The notes under the pieces were generated by a model that was given only the letters and a program-made list of their open reading frames with translations, did not search any database and had not been told where the DNA came from. Of a stretch of 43,573 nucleotides of DNA, positions 8,014-16,520 are shown one piece after another. Within the stretch, counting starts at the first letter, position 1; every line of letters starts with the position of its first letter. Origin of the DNA: JBHHYN01 sp046757565 (lineage in GTDB: Bacteria > Pseudomonadota > Gammaproteobacteria > Eutrophobiales > Eutrophobiaceae); the NCBI GenBank assembly GCA_046757565.1, contig JBHHYN010000009.1:1-43573 (forward strand), read 5' to 3'. The position numbers and the translations under genes were made by a program.

Positions 8014-8864
8014 AGAGGCGCCCCCAGCTGCTTCACCGGCAGTCCGCGCAGCATGTGATCCATGAAAAATTGCAGTTTACCGTTGGCGACAGACCTCCTT
8101 GGCCAGTTATCGGCCACCAACGCCAGATCCTTGAGCGCGATGGCCGCCGGCGATCCCGGGTAAGCGAGCAACAGCGGCCGTTGTTGTTGCACCGCCTTGA
8201 TGACGTAGTGATCTCTGGGGATAACACCCATAAAATCCAGCACCACATCCAGAAATTGCTGCGTTACCCGGACCAGCCGCAGGAACAGCTGTCTGCCTTC
8301 CTGCCGGGTTTCAGTCATATTCACCAGTATGCGAAAGCGGATCACGCCATGGTGCTGATGCAGTACCTTTATCAACGCATAGGCATCGGTCAGTGAAGCA
8401 GGTTCGTTACAGATGACGATGATCACCTCCTGGGAAGCGGAGCAAAAGGTGAGGACACTGTCGGACAGACCTGCAGACGTATCGATAATTAATGTATCGG
8501 TTATATCGGCCAACTCATCAAAGGCATGCACGAGGGCGCCATGCTGTGTAGCGCCAAGCCGGGCCATCATTTTTATGCCGGAGGCCGCGGGGATGATATT
8601 GATGCCGTTGGGTCCTTTTAGGAGGATATCCCTCAGACCGCACTCGCCACGGACCACATGAGAGAGATTGCGCAGTGGATGCAAACCCAGTAACACGGCG
8701 ATATTGGCCAGACCAAGATCCGCATCGAGCAGGGTTACCTCACGGCCGGGATCGGCCATCGCTATCGCCAGATTCAGCGAGATACTACTCTTGCCGACCC
8801 CCCCTTTGCCGCCCGTCACGGCCACTACTTGCACAGGCACGTGTGTCACTTGCCTAATCTCCAT
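8010..8864 (-). CDS. flhG: Flagellar number regulator FlhG (FleN), MinD-like ATPase
   Basis: A MinD/ParA-type ATPase that limits the number of polar flagella, by acting on FlhF and in Pseudomonas on the activator FleQ. The deviant Walker A GGKGGVGKSSISLNLA is near the N terminus. DADLGLANIAVLLG and the switch DTSAGLSD follow. I chose the ATG at 8864, preceded by GGTGA at good spacing; the frame extends to 8894. It overlaps the 3' end of flhF and its stop overlaps the fliA start. Confidence 0.93.
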   Translation of the reverse strand: MEIRQVTHVPVQVVAVTGGKGGVGKSSISLNLAIAMADPGREVTLLDADLGLANIAVLLGLHPLRNLSHVVRGECGLRDILLKGPNGINIIPAASGIKMMARLGATQHGALVHAFDELADITDTLIIDTSAGLSDSVLTFCSASQEVIIVICNEPASLTDAYALIKVLHQHHGVIRFRILVNMTETRQEGRQLFLRLVRVTQQFLDVVLDFMGVIPRDHYVIKAVQQQRPLLLAYPGSPAAIALKDLALVADNWPRRSVANGKLQFFMDHMLRGLPVKQLGAPL

Positions 8865-10107
8865 GTTGTTCACCGATGGAATGGTACACAGCATAACGGC
8901 CCAGGCTCTGCTCTATCTGTTCCTTGCCGTACTCCAGGCTGTTACGCTTCATTATCGAGATGGAACGGGCAATGAGATCGGTGGTTTCGGCCTGCTGAAG
9001 GTCTTCCGGAACGCGCTGTCCGGCACTTTGCAACACTATTTTCAAACCCTCGTCCATGACCACTGACAGAACGCCTCCCAATGAACTGGCCTCATCCAGC
9101 TTGGTTAACGCGCACAGTTCGGGATTCAGGGAACGATAGGTAGCGATCACCTGCTGTAAGGTAACGGCCTGGGAAGTGGCCGATAAAACAAGACACATCC
9201 GCATCGGTATGCCGGCCCCCTCCAGGATGCTGATTTGTCCCTGGCGTCTCCTGTCATGCGGGCTCAAACCGGCCGTATCGATTAAAATGAGTTTACGGCC
9301 ATGGAACTGTTCCAGCAGATCCGATAGATCATCCCTGTTGTGAATCGTTCTTAACGGTACTCCCAGAATCTTCGCATAACTGCTCAACTGTTGGCGTCCG
9401 CCTACGCGGTAAGAATCCAGTGTCGCCAGGATAATGTTTGCGGCGCTGTTTTCCAGGACATAGCGTGCCGCGATCTTGGCCACCGTGGTGGTTTTGCCGG
9501 TACCTGAAGCGCCGGCAAAGGCGATTACGGCGCCCTGTGTCAGAATGTTGTCAGTCTGTATCGGAATACGGTAACTCAATAATGCCAGGGTGGTCCGCCA
9601 GGCCTGTTCAAGTCCGTAATGTTCGGGCACCTGTTCGACGATCGCCCTGGCAATCGAAGGGCTTATCCCCAGATCGGCCAGCTTCCGTAAAAGGCCGGCC
9701 CAGAGCGGGTGGCGGCGGCCGACATCACCCCATGCCAGGCCCGACATCTGCTGCTCAAGCAGTTGACGTAATGAATTGATTTCCTGCTGCACCAGATCCA
9801 GAGACGGTTCCCTGGACCAGATCATGCCCTTCCCGGCCATTGTTTCCGGCGGCTGATCCCCGTCGTTCACCGATCTGTTCCGGCCCTGATCCGTACGCGG
9901 TTGTTGCCCGGCAGTGAAAGCGTTATTGTTATTTTTGGCCCGGTCGCCTGCTACGAACAGGGATTCATCGTAATCTTCTGCCGCAATCAACTCCACTCCG
10001 CCGAGCACCTTGCGGTTACCCAGTATCACCACGTCCGGACCCTGTTCCTGCCGCGCCAGATTAAGGGCCTGGCGCATATCGGCTGCAAAGTATTTTCTAA
10101 TCTTCAT
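8854..10107 (-). CDS. flhF: SRP-type GTPase FlhF, polar flagellum placement
   Basis: FlhF marks the cell pole where the flagellum is built. The N terminus MKIRKYFAADMRQALNLA is typical of the family. A variable B region follows (about 60-130). The GTPase part carries the P loop GASGTGKTTT, the guanine-site segment LDSYRVGGRQQLSSYAKILGVP, the G3 motif DTAG and the TKLDE motif. Its 417 residues are a usual length. A 76-base gap separates it from flhA and holds a 7-bp inverted repeat (10131-10152) without a T tract. Confidence 0.95.
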   Translation of the reverse strand: MKIRKYFAADMRQALNLARQEQGPDVVILGNRKVLGGVELIAAEDYDESLFVAGDRAKNNNNAFTAGQQPRTDQGRNRSVNDGDQPPETMAGKGMIWSREPSLDLVQQEINSLRQLLEQQMSGLAWGDVGRRHPLWAGLLRKLADLGISPSIARAIVEQVPEHYGLEQAWRTTLALLSYRIPIQTDNILTQGAVIAFAGASGTGKTTTVAKIAARYVLENSAANIILATLDSYRVGGRQQLSSYAKILGVPLRTIHNRDDLSDLLEQFHGRKLILIDTAGLSPHDRRRQGQISILEGAGIPMRMCLVLSATSQAVTLQQVIATYRSLNPELCALTKLDEASSLGGVLSVVMDEGLKIVLQSAGQRVPEDLQQAETTDLIARSISIMKRNSLEYGKEQIEQSLGRYAVYHSIGEQHGD

Positions 10108-10183
10108 CCTCTTTTTTCGTATGTTTGTAACAATTCATGAAGACCTGAATTGAAATGGATCAGAGTTCTCCTGGTTTCACCCT

Positions 10184-12337
10184 TTATGCCGTGTCCGTTT
10201 GCTCACCACCCACTGCAGCGACAATTTTGATCTGCCTGTTTTCGGGCACCTCACTGAACGCGAGCACATGCAATCTGGAGATGCTGTGTCTCGCCATCCT
10301 TGTCAGCATCTCCCTTAAATTATCGGGCACCAGTAATATTGCCGGCTGACCATTCACCTCCTGTTTTTCCACACACTCCTGCAGTGACTGCAACAGCGTT
10401 TGGGCAAGCCCGGGTTCCATGGCGCCACCACTCTCGGACAGGGTCTGCAGGCTTTGCTGCAATAACTGTTCCAGGGGCATGTCCAGTGTGATCACCGGGA
10501 TTTCACCATCCGACCCGGCAATGCGCTCAACGATTAACCGGCCCAGGGCAATTCTTACCGCTGCACTGAGTGCATCCGGATCCTGGGTCCGGGATGAATG
10601 CTCCACCAGGGTTTCAATGATCGTCCTGATATCCCGGATGGGGATGTTTTCACGCAGCAGGTTCTGCATGACCTTCACCACGGTGCCCAGCGGGATGATC
10701 TTTGGAATGACATCCTCCAGTACTTTGGGATCGGTGTTCGAGAAGCGGTCGAGAATGGCCTGGACCTCGCGGTATCCCAGCAGTTCATGGGCATGGTCTT
10801 GCAGGATCTGGCTTATATGCGTGGCAATAACCGTGCTGGCATCGACTACCGTATAGCCGTATGTCTGGGCCTGATCATGCAGGGCGGGTTCTATCCAGAC
10901 TGCTTCCAGGCCGAACACCGGGTCTTTGGATACGGCGCCGGGTAATTCACCATAGACCTGGCCGGGATTGATGGCCAGCTCCCCATCCTGGTGCACATCG
11001 GCCCTGGCGACCGTTGTGTCTTTAATGGAAATACGATAGCTGCTGGGTTCTATGTCAAGGTTGTCCCGGATATGTATGGTCGGCAACAGGAAACCCAACT
11101 CCTGTGTCAACTTTTTCCTGACCCCCTTTATCCTCGATAACAACTGTCCGCCCTGTTGCCGATCGACCATGGGTATTAAGCGGTAACCCACCTCCAGCCC
11201 GATTTGATCGACAACCGCTACATCATCCCAGCTTAAATCACGCTCTTCCGGGGGTGGTTGTGGCGGGGCTTCCTGCTGCGGCTCGGCCACGGCCTGGAGT
11301 TGCGATTGCCGCCGCCAGTAGGCCGTAGCCCCTGCCGTTACGGCCAGCAGCAGGAAGGCGATGTTCGGCATGCCGGGTATCACTCCCATCAATCCAATGA
11401 CACCGGCCGTAACCGCCAACGTCCTCGGGTCCTGAAACAGTTGCGCCAGGATCTGCTGCCCCATATCCTGCTCAGAGGAGACCCGGGTGACAATGATGGC
11501 CGCCGCCGTCGACAGCAACAGTGACGGCACCTGGGCCACCAGTCCATCGCCTATCGTCAACAGGGTATAAATCCGGGCGGCATCGGTTACCGCCAAGCCG
11601 TGCTGAAATGTGCCGATAGCCAGACCGCCTATGATATTGATCAGCAGGATCAGGATACCGGCAATGGCATCACCCCTCACGAACTTGCTGGCACCGTCCA
11701 TCGCCCCGTAGAAATCCGCCTCCTGGGCGATCTCCGTACGCCTGTTGAGGGCCTGTTCCTGATTAATCACGCCTGAATTGAGATCAGCATCGATCGCCAT
11801 CTGTTTACCGGGCAGGGCATCCAGGGTGAACCGGGCGCTGACTTCGGAAATTCTGCCGGCGCCCTTGGTCACCACAACAAAGTTGATGATGACAAGGATG
11901 GTGAACACCACAAAGCCGACGGTGTAATTCCCACCGACAACAAAATCGCCGAATGCCTGTATCACCTGCCCGGCCGCATTGGGGCCGTTGTGCCCCCGCA
12001 GCAGGACCACGCGCGTGGAGGCGACATTCAGGCTCAGTCTGAGCAGGGTGGCCACCAGCAATACCGTTGGAAACGCCGCAAATTCCAGCGGCCGTCTGCT
12101 ATAGATAACGGCCAGCAGGATCACCAGGGCCAGGGAGATATTGAAGGTAAACAGCATATCCAGCGCGAACGAGGAGAGAGGGATCACCATCATGGAAAGG
12201 ATCACCATGACCAGCAGTGGGGCGCCCAGTCCCATGCGGTTGATATCCCCCAGATTCGTTAATGCTATCCCCGGCACCGCCCTATCCCGCCCCGTAACCC
12301 GATCAGTCCTGGCGCCCGGAACGTGCGTCAACAGCAT
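10184..12337 (-). CDS. flhA: Flagellar export gate protein FlhA
   Basis: FlhA is the large ring protein of the flagellar type III export apparatus. The N-terminal half has about eight membrane segments, starting near APLLVMVILSMMVIPLSSFA. It includes the conserved FHIPEP-type cytoplasmic loop (GRISEVSARFTLDALPGKQMAIDADLN). The C-terminal half is the soluble substrate/chaperone docking domain. The first ATG at 12337 overlaps flhB by 35 bases and has a GGAG close upstream. A GTG at 12277 would give 697 residues, nearer the family norm, so the exact start is uncertain. Confidence 0.95.
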   Translation of the reverse strand: MLLTHVPGARTDRVTGRDRAVPGIALTNLGDINRMGLGAPLLVMVILSMMVIPLSSFALDMLFTFNISLALVILLAVIYSRRPLEFAAFPTVLLVATLLRLSLNVASTRVVLLRGHNGPNAAGQVIQAFGDFVVGGNYTVGFVVFTILVIINFVVVTKGAGRISEVSARFTLDALPGKQMAIDADLNSGVINQEQALNRRTEIAQEADFYGAMDGASKFVRGDAIAGILILLINIIGGLAIGTFQHGLAVTDAARIYTLLTIGDGLVAQVPSLLLSTAAAIIVTRVSSEQDMGQQILAQLFQDPRTLAVTAGVIGLMGVIPGMPNIAFLLLAVTAGATAYWRRQSQLQAVAEPQQEAPPQPPPEERDLSWDDVAVVDQIGLEVGYRLIPMVDRQQGGQLLSRIKGVRKKLTQELGFLLPTIHIRDNLDIEPSSYRISIKDTTVARADVHQDGELAINPGQVYGELPGAVSKDPVFGLEAVWIEPALHDQAQTYGYTVVDASTVIATHISQILQDHAHELLGYREVQAILDRFSNTDPKVLEDVIPKIIPLGTVVKVMQNLLRENIPIRDIRTIIETLVEHSSRTQDPDALSAAVRIALGRLIVERIAGSDGEIPVITLDMPLEQLLQQSLQTLSESGGAMEPGLAQTLLQSLQECVEKQEVNGQPAILLVPDNLREMLTRMARHSISRLHVLAFSEVPENRQIKIVAAVGGEQTDTA

Positions 12338-13508
12338 GGGCTCCAGAGCCCCGGCTCCCGGCCCCCGGCTCCGGAACGAGGTATTCGTCCGGGATCGGGA
12401 TCTGCCCAGGTGGTGCCGGAGTCATCACCTCCGGATCTTTGCGGCTGGCCTTTAACTGGTAAACATAGGCAAGCACCTGGGCGACGGCCAGGTACAGCCC
12501 GGTTGGAATCTCCCTGCCGATACCGGTGTTGAAGTAGAGCGCCCTGGCCAGCAGGGGCGCCGAGAAGATAGTGACGTCATGCTGCCCGGCCACCAGCCTG
12601 ATACGCTGCGCCATGAAATCCACACCCCTGGCCACGACACGCGGCGCGCCCATCTTTTCCTGTTCATAACTCAGGGCGACTGCATAGTGGGTTGGATTGG
12701 TGATGATCACATCGGCCTTGGGCACCTCTTCCAGCATGCGTTGATTGGCCAGTTTTTGCTGCATCTCCCGGATATGCGATTTCACCTCCGGCTTGCCTTC
12801 CGTCTCTTTCATTTCATCCTTCACTTCCTGTTTCGTCATCTTCAACTGGCGGGAATGCTCCCAAAGCTGAAATGGCACATCCACGGCGGCAATGAGGATG
12901 GTGGCGGAACTGAAGTACACAAACGCCCGGGCGATCACGTTACCGGCCTCGGCCATTCCGGGCCGGAGTCCGTTATGACCCAGCAGCAACAAGTCATCGA
13001 CCTTCAGCCATAAAAATGCCACGGCCAGACCGCTGATCACCGTAAACTTCGCCAGCGCCTTGGCGAGTTCCATTAATCCACGCGCGCCAAATACCCGTTT
13101 TATCCCCTTTACCGGGTCCAGCTTTTCCCACTGGAATGCCATTGCCCCGGCGGAAAATACCCAGCCTCCTACTGCCATGGGCGCCAGCAGAGCCACCAGT
13201 AACAAGGTGATGAACAATGGCGACACGCCCTGCAGAGCGGCTACGGCAGCGTCTGCGAACGAATGGTTAATAAATTGCCTGCTGAAAATATGCTCACGGC
13301 TGATTACGAAGCCGTCGTGCATGATACCGAGCAGGTTATCGATAATGTTTTCGCCCAGGAAAAACAGGCTTGATGAACCCAGTAACAGGACCGACATCGT
13401 GCTCAATTCACGGGAACGGGAGATCTGCCCCTTGCCGCGCGCTTCATCGAGACGCTTTGGCGTTGCTTGTTCGGTTTTTTCCTGGGTGTTACCCTGATCG
13501 TCGGCCAT
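12303..13508 (-). CDS. flhB: Flagellar export switch protein FlhB
   Basis: FlhB is the export-apparatus membrane protein that controls the switch from rod/hook to filament substrates by self-cleavage. It has four membrane segments in the first 210 residues. The autocleavage motif NPTH is visible in VIITNPTHYAVAL, at the start of the C-terminal domain. The tail beyond the family core (about the last 50 residues, rich in Pro and Gly) is longer than usual. The N terminus (TEKATPKR-like: EQATPKRLDEARGKGQ) is typical. Confidence 0.96.
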   Translation of the reverse strand: MADDQGNTQEKTEQATPKRLDEARGKGQISRSRELSTMSVLLLGSSSLFFLGENIIDNLLGIMHDGFVISREHIFSRQFINHSFADAAVAALQGVSPLFITLLLVALLAPMAVGGWVFSAGAMAFQWEKLDPVKGIKRVFGARGLMELAKALAKFTVISGLAVAFLWLKVDDLLLLGHNGLRPGMAEAGNVIARAFVYFSSATILIAAVDVPFQLWEHSRQLKMTKQEVKDEMKETEGKPEVKSHIREMQQKLANQRMLEEVPKADVIITNPTHYAVALSYEQEKMGAPRVVARGVDFMAQRIRLVAGQHDVTIFSAPLLARALYFNTGIGREIPTGLYLAVAQVLAYVYQLKASRKDPEVMTPAPPGQIPIPDEYLVPEPGAGSRGSGAHAVDARSGRQD

Positions 13509-13512
13509 CTTA

Positions 13513-14289
13513 TTAACCTGTTATACGGTCCAACATGGAAAATGATTGTTCAAAAATATTAATCATCAACGGCGCAAAGCCGTTCAGGGTAAACATGATG
13601 ATAAACATACCGAGCATGATCATGACGGGAAACCCCACGGCAAAGATATTCAGCTGTGGTGAGGCACGCGTCATTACGCCGAAAGAGAGATTCACGATTA
13701 ATAACGACGCGACCGCCGGTAATGCAATCAACACCGCCGTAGAGAGTACCGTACCGGTCCAGTTGAGAAATAGCCAAACAGCATCCCTGGTGATGCCATG
13801 CATGCCGACAGGTAATTTCTGAAAGCTGTTTGCCAGTGCTTTTATCATGATGAGGTGACCATCTATGCTGAGAAACAGCAGCGTCGCCAGTAGCAGATAA
13901 AACTGGCCGATGATGGGGACCCGGTTGCCATTGGTCGGATCCACCATGGAAGCCAGCAATAAACCCATGAGCTGACCAATCAGTTGACCGGACATTTCCA
14001 GGACGATGAATACCACCCGTATAGTGAATCCCATGGCGATACCGATGATGACCTGTTGGACCGATACCAATATGCCCTCTAACGACAAGGGATCGATGGT
14101 ACTGGGAAGCGAGATCACCGGCGCAATGACCAGGGTGATGGCAATCGCAATCAGCAACCTGATCCTTACCGGTATGGAGCGCGTACCGATAACCGGCGCA
14201 GTCATGACCAGCCCCCCGATCCTGAAAAAGGGCCAGAGCCAGGACTCGAGCATGTTGATGAATTGGTGATCCAGCAGGATGGTATTCAT
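13513..14289 (-). CDS. fliR: Flagellar export gate protein FliR
   Basis: An integral membrane subunit of the FliPQR export gate. The 258-residue sequence is strongly hydrophobic, with about six segments. It has family-typical stretches such as LWPFFRIGGLVMTAPVIG near the N terminus and the C-terminal FALMLIN-like region (NGFAPLMINIFEQSF). It sits in the conserved order fliP-fliQ-fliR-flhB, four bases before flhB. Confidence 0.94.
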   Translation of the reverse strand: MNTILLDHQFINMLESWLWPFFRIGGLVMTAPVIGTRSIPVRIRLLIAIAITLVIAPVISLPSTIDPLSLEGILVSVQQVIIGIAMGFTIRVVFIVLEMSGQLIGQLMGLLLASMVDPTNGNRVPIIGQFYLLLATLLFLSIDGHLIMIKALANSFQKLPVGMHGITRDAVWLFLNWTGTVLSTAVLIALPAVASLLIVNLSFGVMTRASPQLNIFAVGFPVMIMLGMFIIMFTLNGFAPLMINIFEQSFSMLDRITG

Positions 14290-14336
14290 ATTCTGTTTTC
14301 AGTTGGCCATAATTCCCGGTTTGCAGCTGTTCACCC

Positions 14337-14606
14337 CTATCCAATCAAATCCGGGATCTGCTCGAACAGTCTCAACGTGTACTCCGTTATCAGCCGCAGC
14401 ATCCATGGGCCCGCCAAGACCAGCACCAGCAACGTCACCAGAAGCTTCGGGATAAAACTCAATGTCATTTCATTTATCTGCGTGGCCGCCTGGAACATGC
14501 TCACCAGCACGCCGATTAACAGGGCCGGAACCAGTAGCAGCAGTAAAAGTAACGACAGGATCAGCAGTGCGTTTTGGCCGATGCTGATGATTGCCTCCGG
14601 TGTCAT
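14337..14606 (-). CDS. fliQ: Flagellar export gate protein FliQ
   Basis: An 89-residue protein with two membrane helices, of the usual FliQ length. The opening MTPEAIISIGQNAL and the conserved SMFQAATQINEMTLSFIPK loop are characteristic. It lies nine bases after fliP and 47 bases before fliR. It is a subunit of the helical FliPQR gate in the flagellar basal body. Confidence 0.95.
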   Translation of the reverse strand: MTPEAIISIGQNALLILSLLLLLLLVPALLIGVLVSMFQAATQINEMTLSFIPKLLVTLLVLVLAGPWMLRLITEYTLRLFEQIPDLIG

Positions 14607-14615
14607 GGCGCTTCC

Positions 14616-15356
14616 CTAGAAATAGAAACTGGATGCCAGGGTGCCTATGATCAGAGCCCAGCCATCGATCATGACGAACAACATGAGTTTGAATGGAAAT
14701 GAGATAATGAGAGGAGACAACATCATCATGCCCATCGACATCAACACACTGGCAACCACCAGGTCAATGATCAAAAACGGTATGAATATAAGGAACCCAA
14801 TCTGAAACGCTGTCTTTAACTCACTGGTCACAAAGGACGGCACCAGTAATGAAAAGGGTATTTTGTTCGCGGAGGTCACAGCGGCAGTCCCGGAAAGATC
14901 GGCGAAGAGATTGATATCGTTTTCCCGGGTCTGTGCCAGCATAAACCCCCGTATGGGTACCGATGCGCGTTGCAACGCCTGGGTAAGCGGGATTTTCTCC
15001 GCCATATAGGGTTTGACCGACCGGGTATAAACCTGATCAAATACCGGCGCCATCACAAAAACCGTCAGGAACAGGGCAAGACCGATGAGTACCTGTGTGC
15101 TGGGTGTCTGCGCGGTACCCAGCGCCTGCCGGAGAATTGCCAGTACAATGATAATCCGGGTAAACGAGGTCATCATCAACAGAGCGGCAGGTAACAACGT
15201 TAACGTTGTCATCAATAACAGGATCTGGATACTCAATGTATAGGTTTGACCGCCGTTGTCGTTATCAGCCACGGTGACAATATCCAGACCGGTCTGGGCA
15301 ATTAACGCCGGCGAGAGCAACAGAAGGGAGATGAATATTATCGGCCTGGTGCGCAT
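14616..15356 (-). CDS. fliP: Flagellar export gate protein FliP
   Basis: FliP forms most of the export gate ring. It has a cleavable signal peptide (MRTRPIIFISLLLLSPALIAQ), as in other FliP proteins, and conserved stretches MTSFTRIIIVLAILRQALGT and IPFLIIDLVVASVLMSMGMM. The 246 residues match the family length. The gap from the fliO stop is five bases, so the two are cotranscribed. Confidence 0.96.
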   Translation of the reverse strand: MRTRPIIFISLLLLSPALIAQTGLDIVTVADNDNGGQTYTLSIQILLLMTTLTLLPAALLMMTSFTRIIIVLAILRQALGTAQTPSTQVLIGLALFLTVFVMAPVFDQVYTRSVKPYMAEKIPLTQALQRASVPIRGFMLAQTRENDINLFADLSGTAAVTSANKIPFSLLVPSFVTSELKTAFQIGFLIFIPFLIIDLVVASVLMSMGMMMLSPLIISFPFKLMLFVMIDGWALIIGTLASSFYF

Positions 15357-15361
15357 GATGA

Positions 15362-15841
15362 TCAGCTGTCCTTCGATTTTACTGCCGTTAATAATCCATG
15401 CAGCCGGGATTTAAAGTCGGGGGCCGATTGTCCTGCTTCATCGCCGGGTTCATGGGTTAATACATGCAGGGCATTAATCTGACCCGGTGAGATCCCCAGG
15501 ACCATATAGGTATCCGCCACTTTCACCAGCAGGAGCCGTTCCCGGGTACCGAGATGCAGGGCATCGATGATCTTGATATTGCCCCGGCTCATCGCACTCA
15601 TGCCCGATAACCGTTTTACCAGGTAGGCGATACAGAAAAAGATGGCAAGGACGACAACAAGACCGAAGATCAGGTTCAGCACCTGGGTGGAAGAAATTGC
15701 GTCACTCTGAGGGTGAAGATTATCCGCCGCAAAGACGCCCTGGATACAGAAGAGGGCGTGTAGTACCGCAACCAGAAGCCGGCCAGGCAAACGTGGGCCG
15801 GAAATAACCCTGTCATCTGTCCCGCCGCTGCTAACCCACAT
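15362..15841 (-). CDS. fliO: Flagellar assembly protein FliO
   Basis: FliO is a small membrane protein that helps FliP assemble. The recognisable part is a signal-like segment (LLVAVLHALFCIQGVFA), then a membrane helix (VLNLIFGLVVVLAIFFCIAYLVKR) and the FliO core MSRGNIKIIDALHLGTRERLLLVKV. The start is unclear because a repeat element ends inside the 5' end of the frame. The ATG at 15841 lies within the terminal inverted repeat of that element, and a TTG at 15790 (143 residues) is the first start outside it. Neither has a clear ribosome site. Translation may have adapted to the insertion. Confidence 0.85.
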   Translation of the reverse strand: MWVSSGGTDDRVISGPRLPGRLLVAVLHALFCIQGVFAADNLHPQSDAISSTQVLNLIFGLVVVLAIFFCIAYLVKRLSGMSAMSRGNIKIIDALHLGTRERLLLVKVADTYMVLGISPGQINALHVLTHEPGDEAGQSAPDFKSRLHGLLTAVKSKDS

Positions 15842-16079
15842 ATTGCACCAAGGCGCTGATAATAGAGCGGAAAGGTTTATCAGATGATGATTGCATCGAT
15901 TCAATTGATTTCACAGATTGTTCCTGTTACCGCTAATCGCGCCCTCGCTTGTTCTGGTCTTTGCAAAACGCACATACTCCCGCAACCATATGAATAACTA
16001 TGATTTCAGTCGTGAGCACGTTTTGCAAAGACCAGTCCGGCGCGATCATCACGATTCCTTGATGCAATATGCGGGCTAA
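15831..16079. mobile_element. 249-bp inverted-repeat element, copy 1, between fliN and fliO
   Basis: Ends of about 23 bases are inverted copies of each other with four mismatches: left CTAACCCACATATTGCACCA, right the complement of TTAGCCCGCATATTGCATCA. Inside is a perfect 17-bp inverted repeat (15954-15970 with 16019-16035) enclosing 48 bases. The element is homologous to 32793-33043, sharing CTTGTTCTG, CACATRCTCCC, CTATGATT, GAGCAC and CAGTCCG blocks in the same order. No coding capacity is seen, so it fits a MITE-like, non-autonomous repeat. Its right end contains the fliN stop codon and its left end a possible fliO start. Confidence 0.85.
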
Positions 16080-16504
16080 TGGAGTTGTTTGACACGGTCA
16101 TGGGCACTAATGACATCGGTCAGGCGGATGCCGTACTTCTCATTAATAACGACTACTTCACCATGCGCGACAAGCGTATTATTGACCATTACATCAAGGG
16201 GTTCCCCCGCCAGCCTGTCCAGTTCAACGACAGAACCCTGGTTCAGTTGTAACAGATTCCGGATACTGATCCTTGACTGTCCTATCTCAACGGAAAGGGA
16301 AACGGGGATATCCAGGATCGCATCCAGATTACCGCCCTCATCTACGCCGGTTTCTTCCGCATGCAGATCCTCTAACTGTGCCTGCTCCGGTTGATCCGTT
16401 ACCGGTTGTTGTGGATCGGTATCAGCCGCAGCAGATTGTTCCGCCAATGCCTGTTCCCAATCATCCGCCTGTTCCTGTTCAGTGGTGTTGCCTTCTTCTG
16501 ACAT
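16076..16504 (-). CDS. fliN: Flagellar motor switch protein FliN
   Basis: FliN builds the lower part of the C ring with FliM and takes part in switching. The N-terminal ~60 residues are acidic and Gln-rich. The C-terminal SpoA/FliN domain (about 60-135) has LDIPVSLSVEIGQSRISIRNLLQL, then GSVVELDRLAGEPLDVMVN and NEKYGIRLTDVIS. The usual C terminus is intact, but the stop codon TAG (16076-16078) lies inside the end of the inserted repeat element. Confidence 0.95.
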   Translation of the reverse strand: MSEEGNTTEQEQADDWEQALAEQSAAADTDPQQPVTDQPEQAQLEDLHAEETGVDEGGNLDAILDIPVSLSVEIGQSRISIRNLLQLNQGSVVELDRLAGEPLDVMVNNTLVAHGEVVVINEKYGIRLTDVISAHDRVKQLH

Positions 16505-16520
16505 TTATCTACTCCTGCTG

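Noticed and set aside
10131..10152. Terminator between flhA and flhF
   Set aside because: The 7-bp inverted repeat is AT-rich and not followed by a T tract in the direction of transcription.
15831..16079. Integron attC site
   Set aside because: The ends do not fit the GTTRRRY/RYYYAAC core, the element is too long for its arms, and there is no integrase or cassette array.
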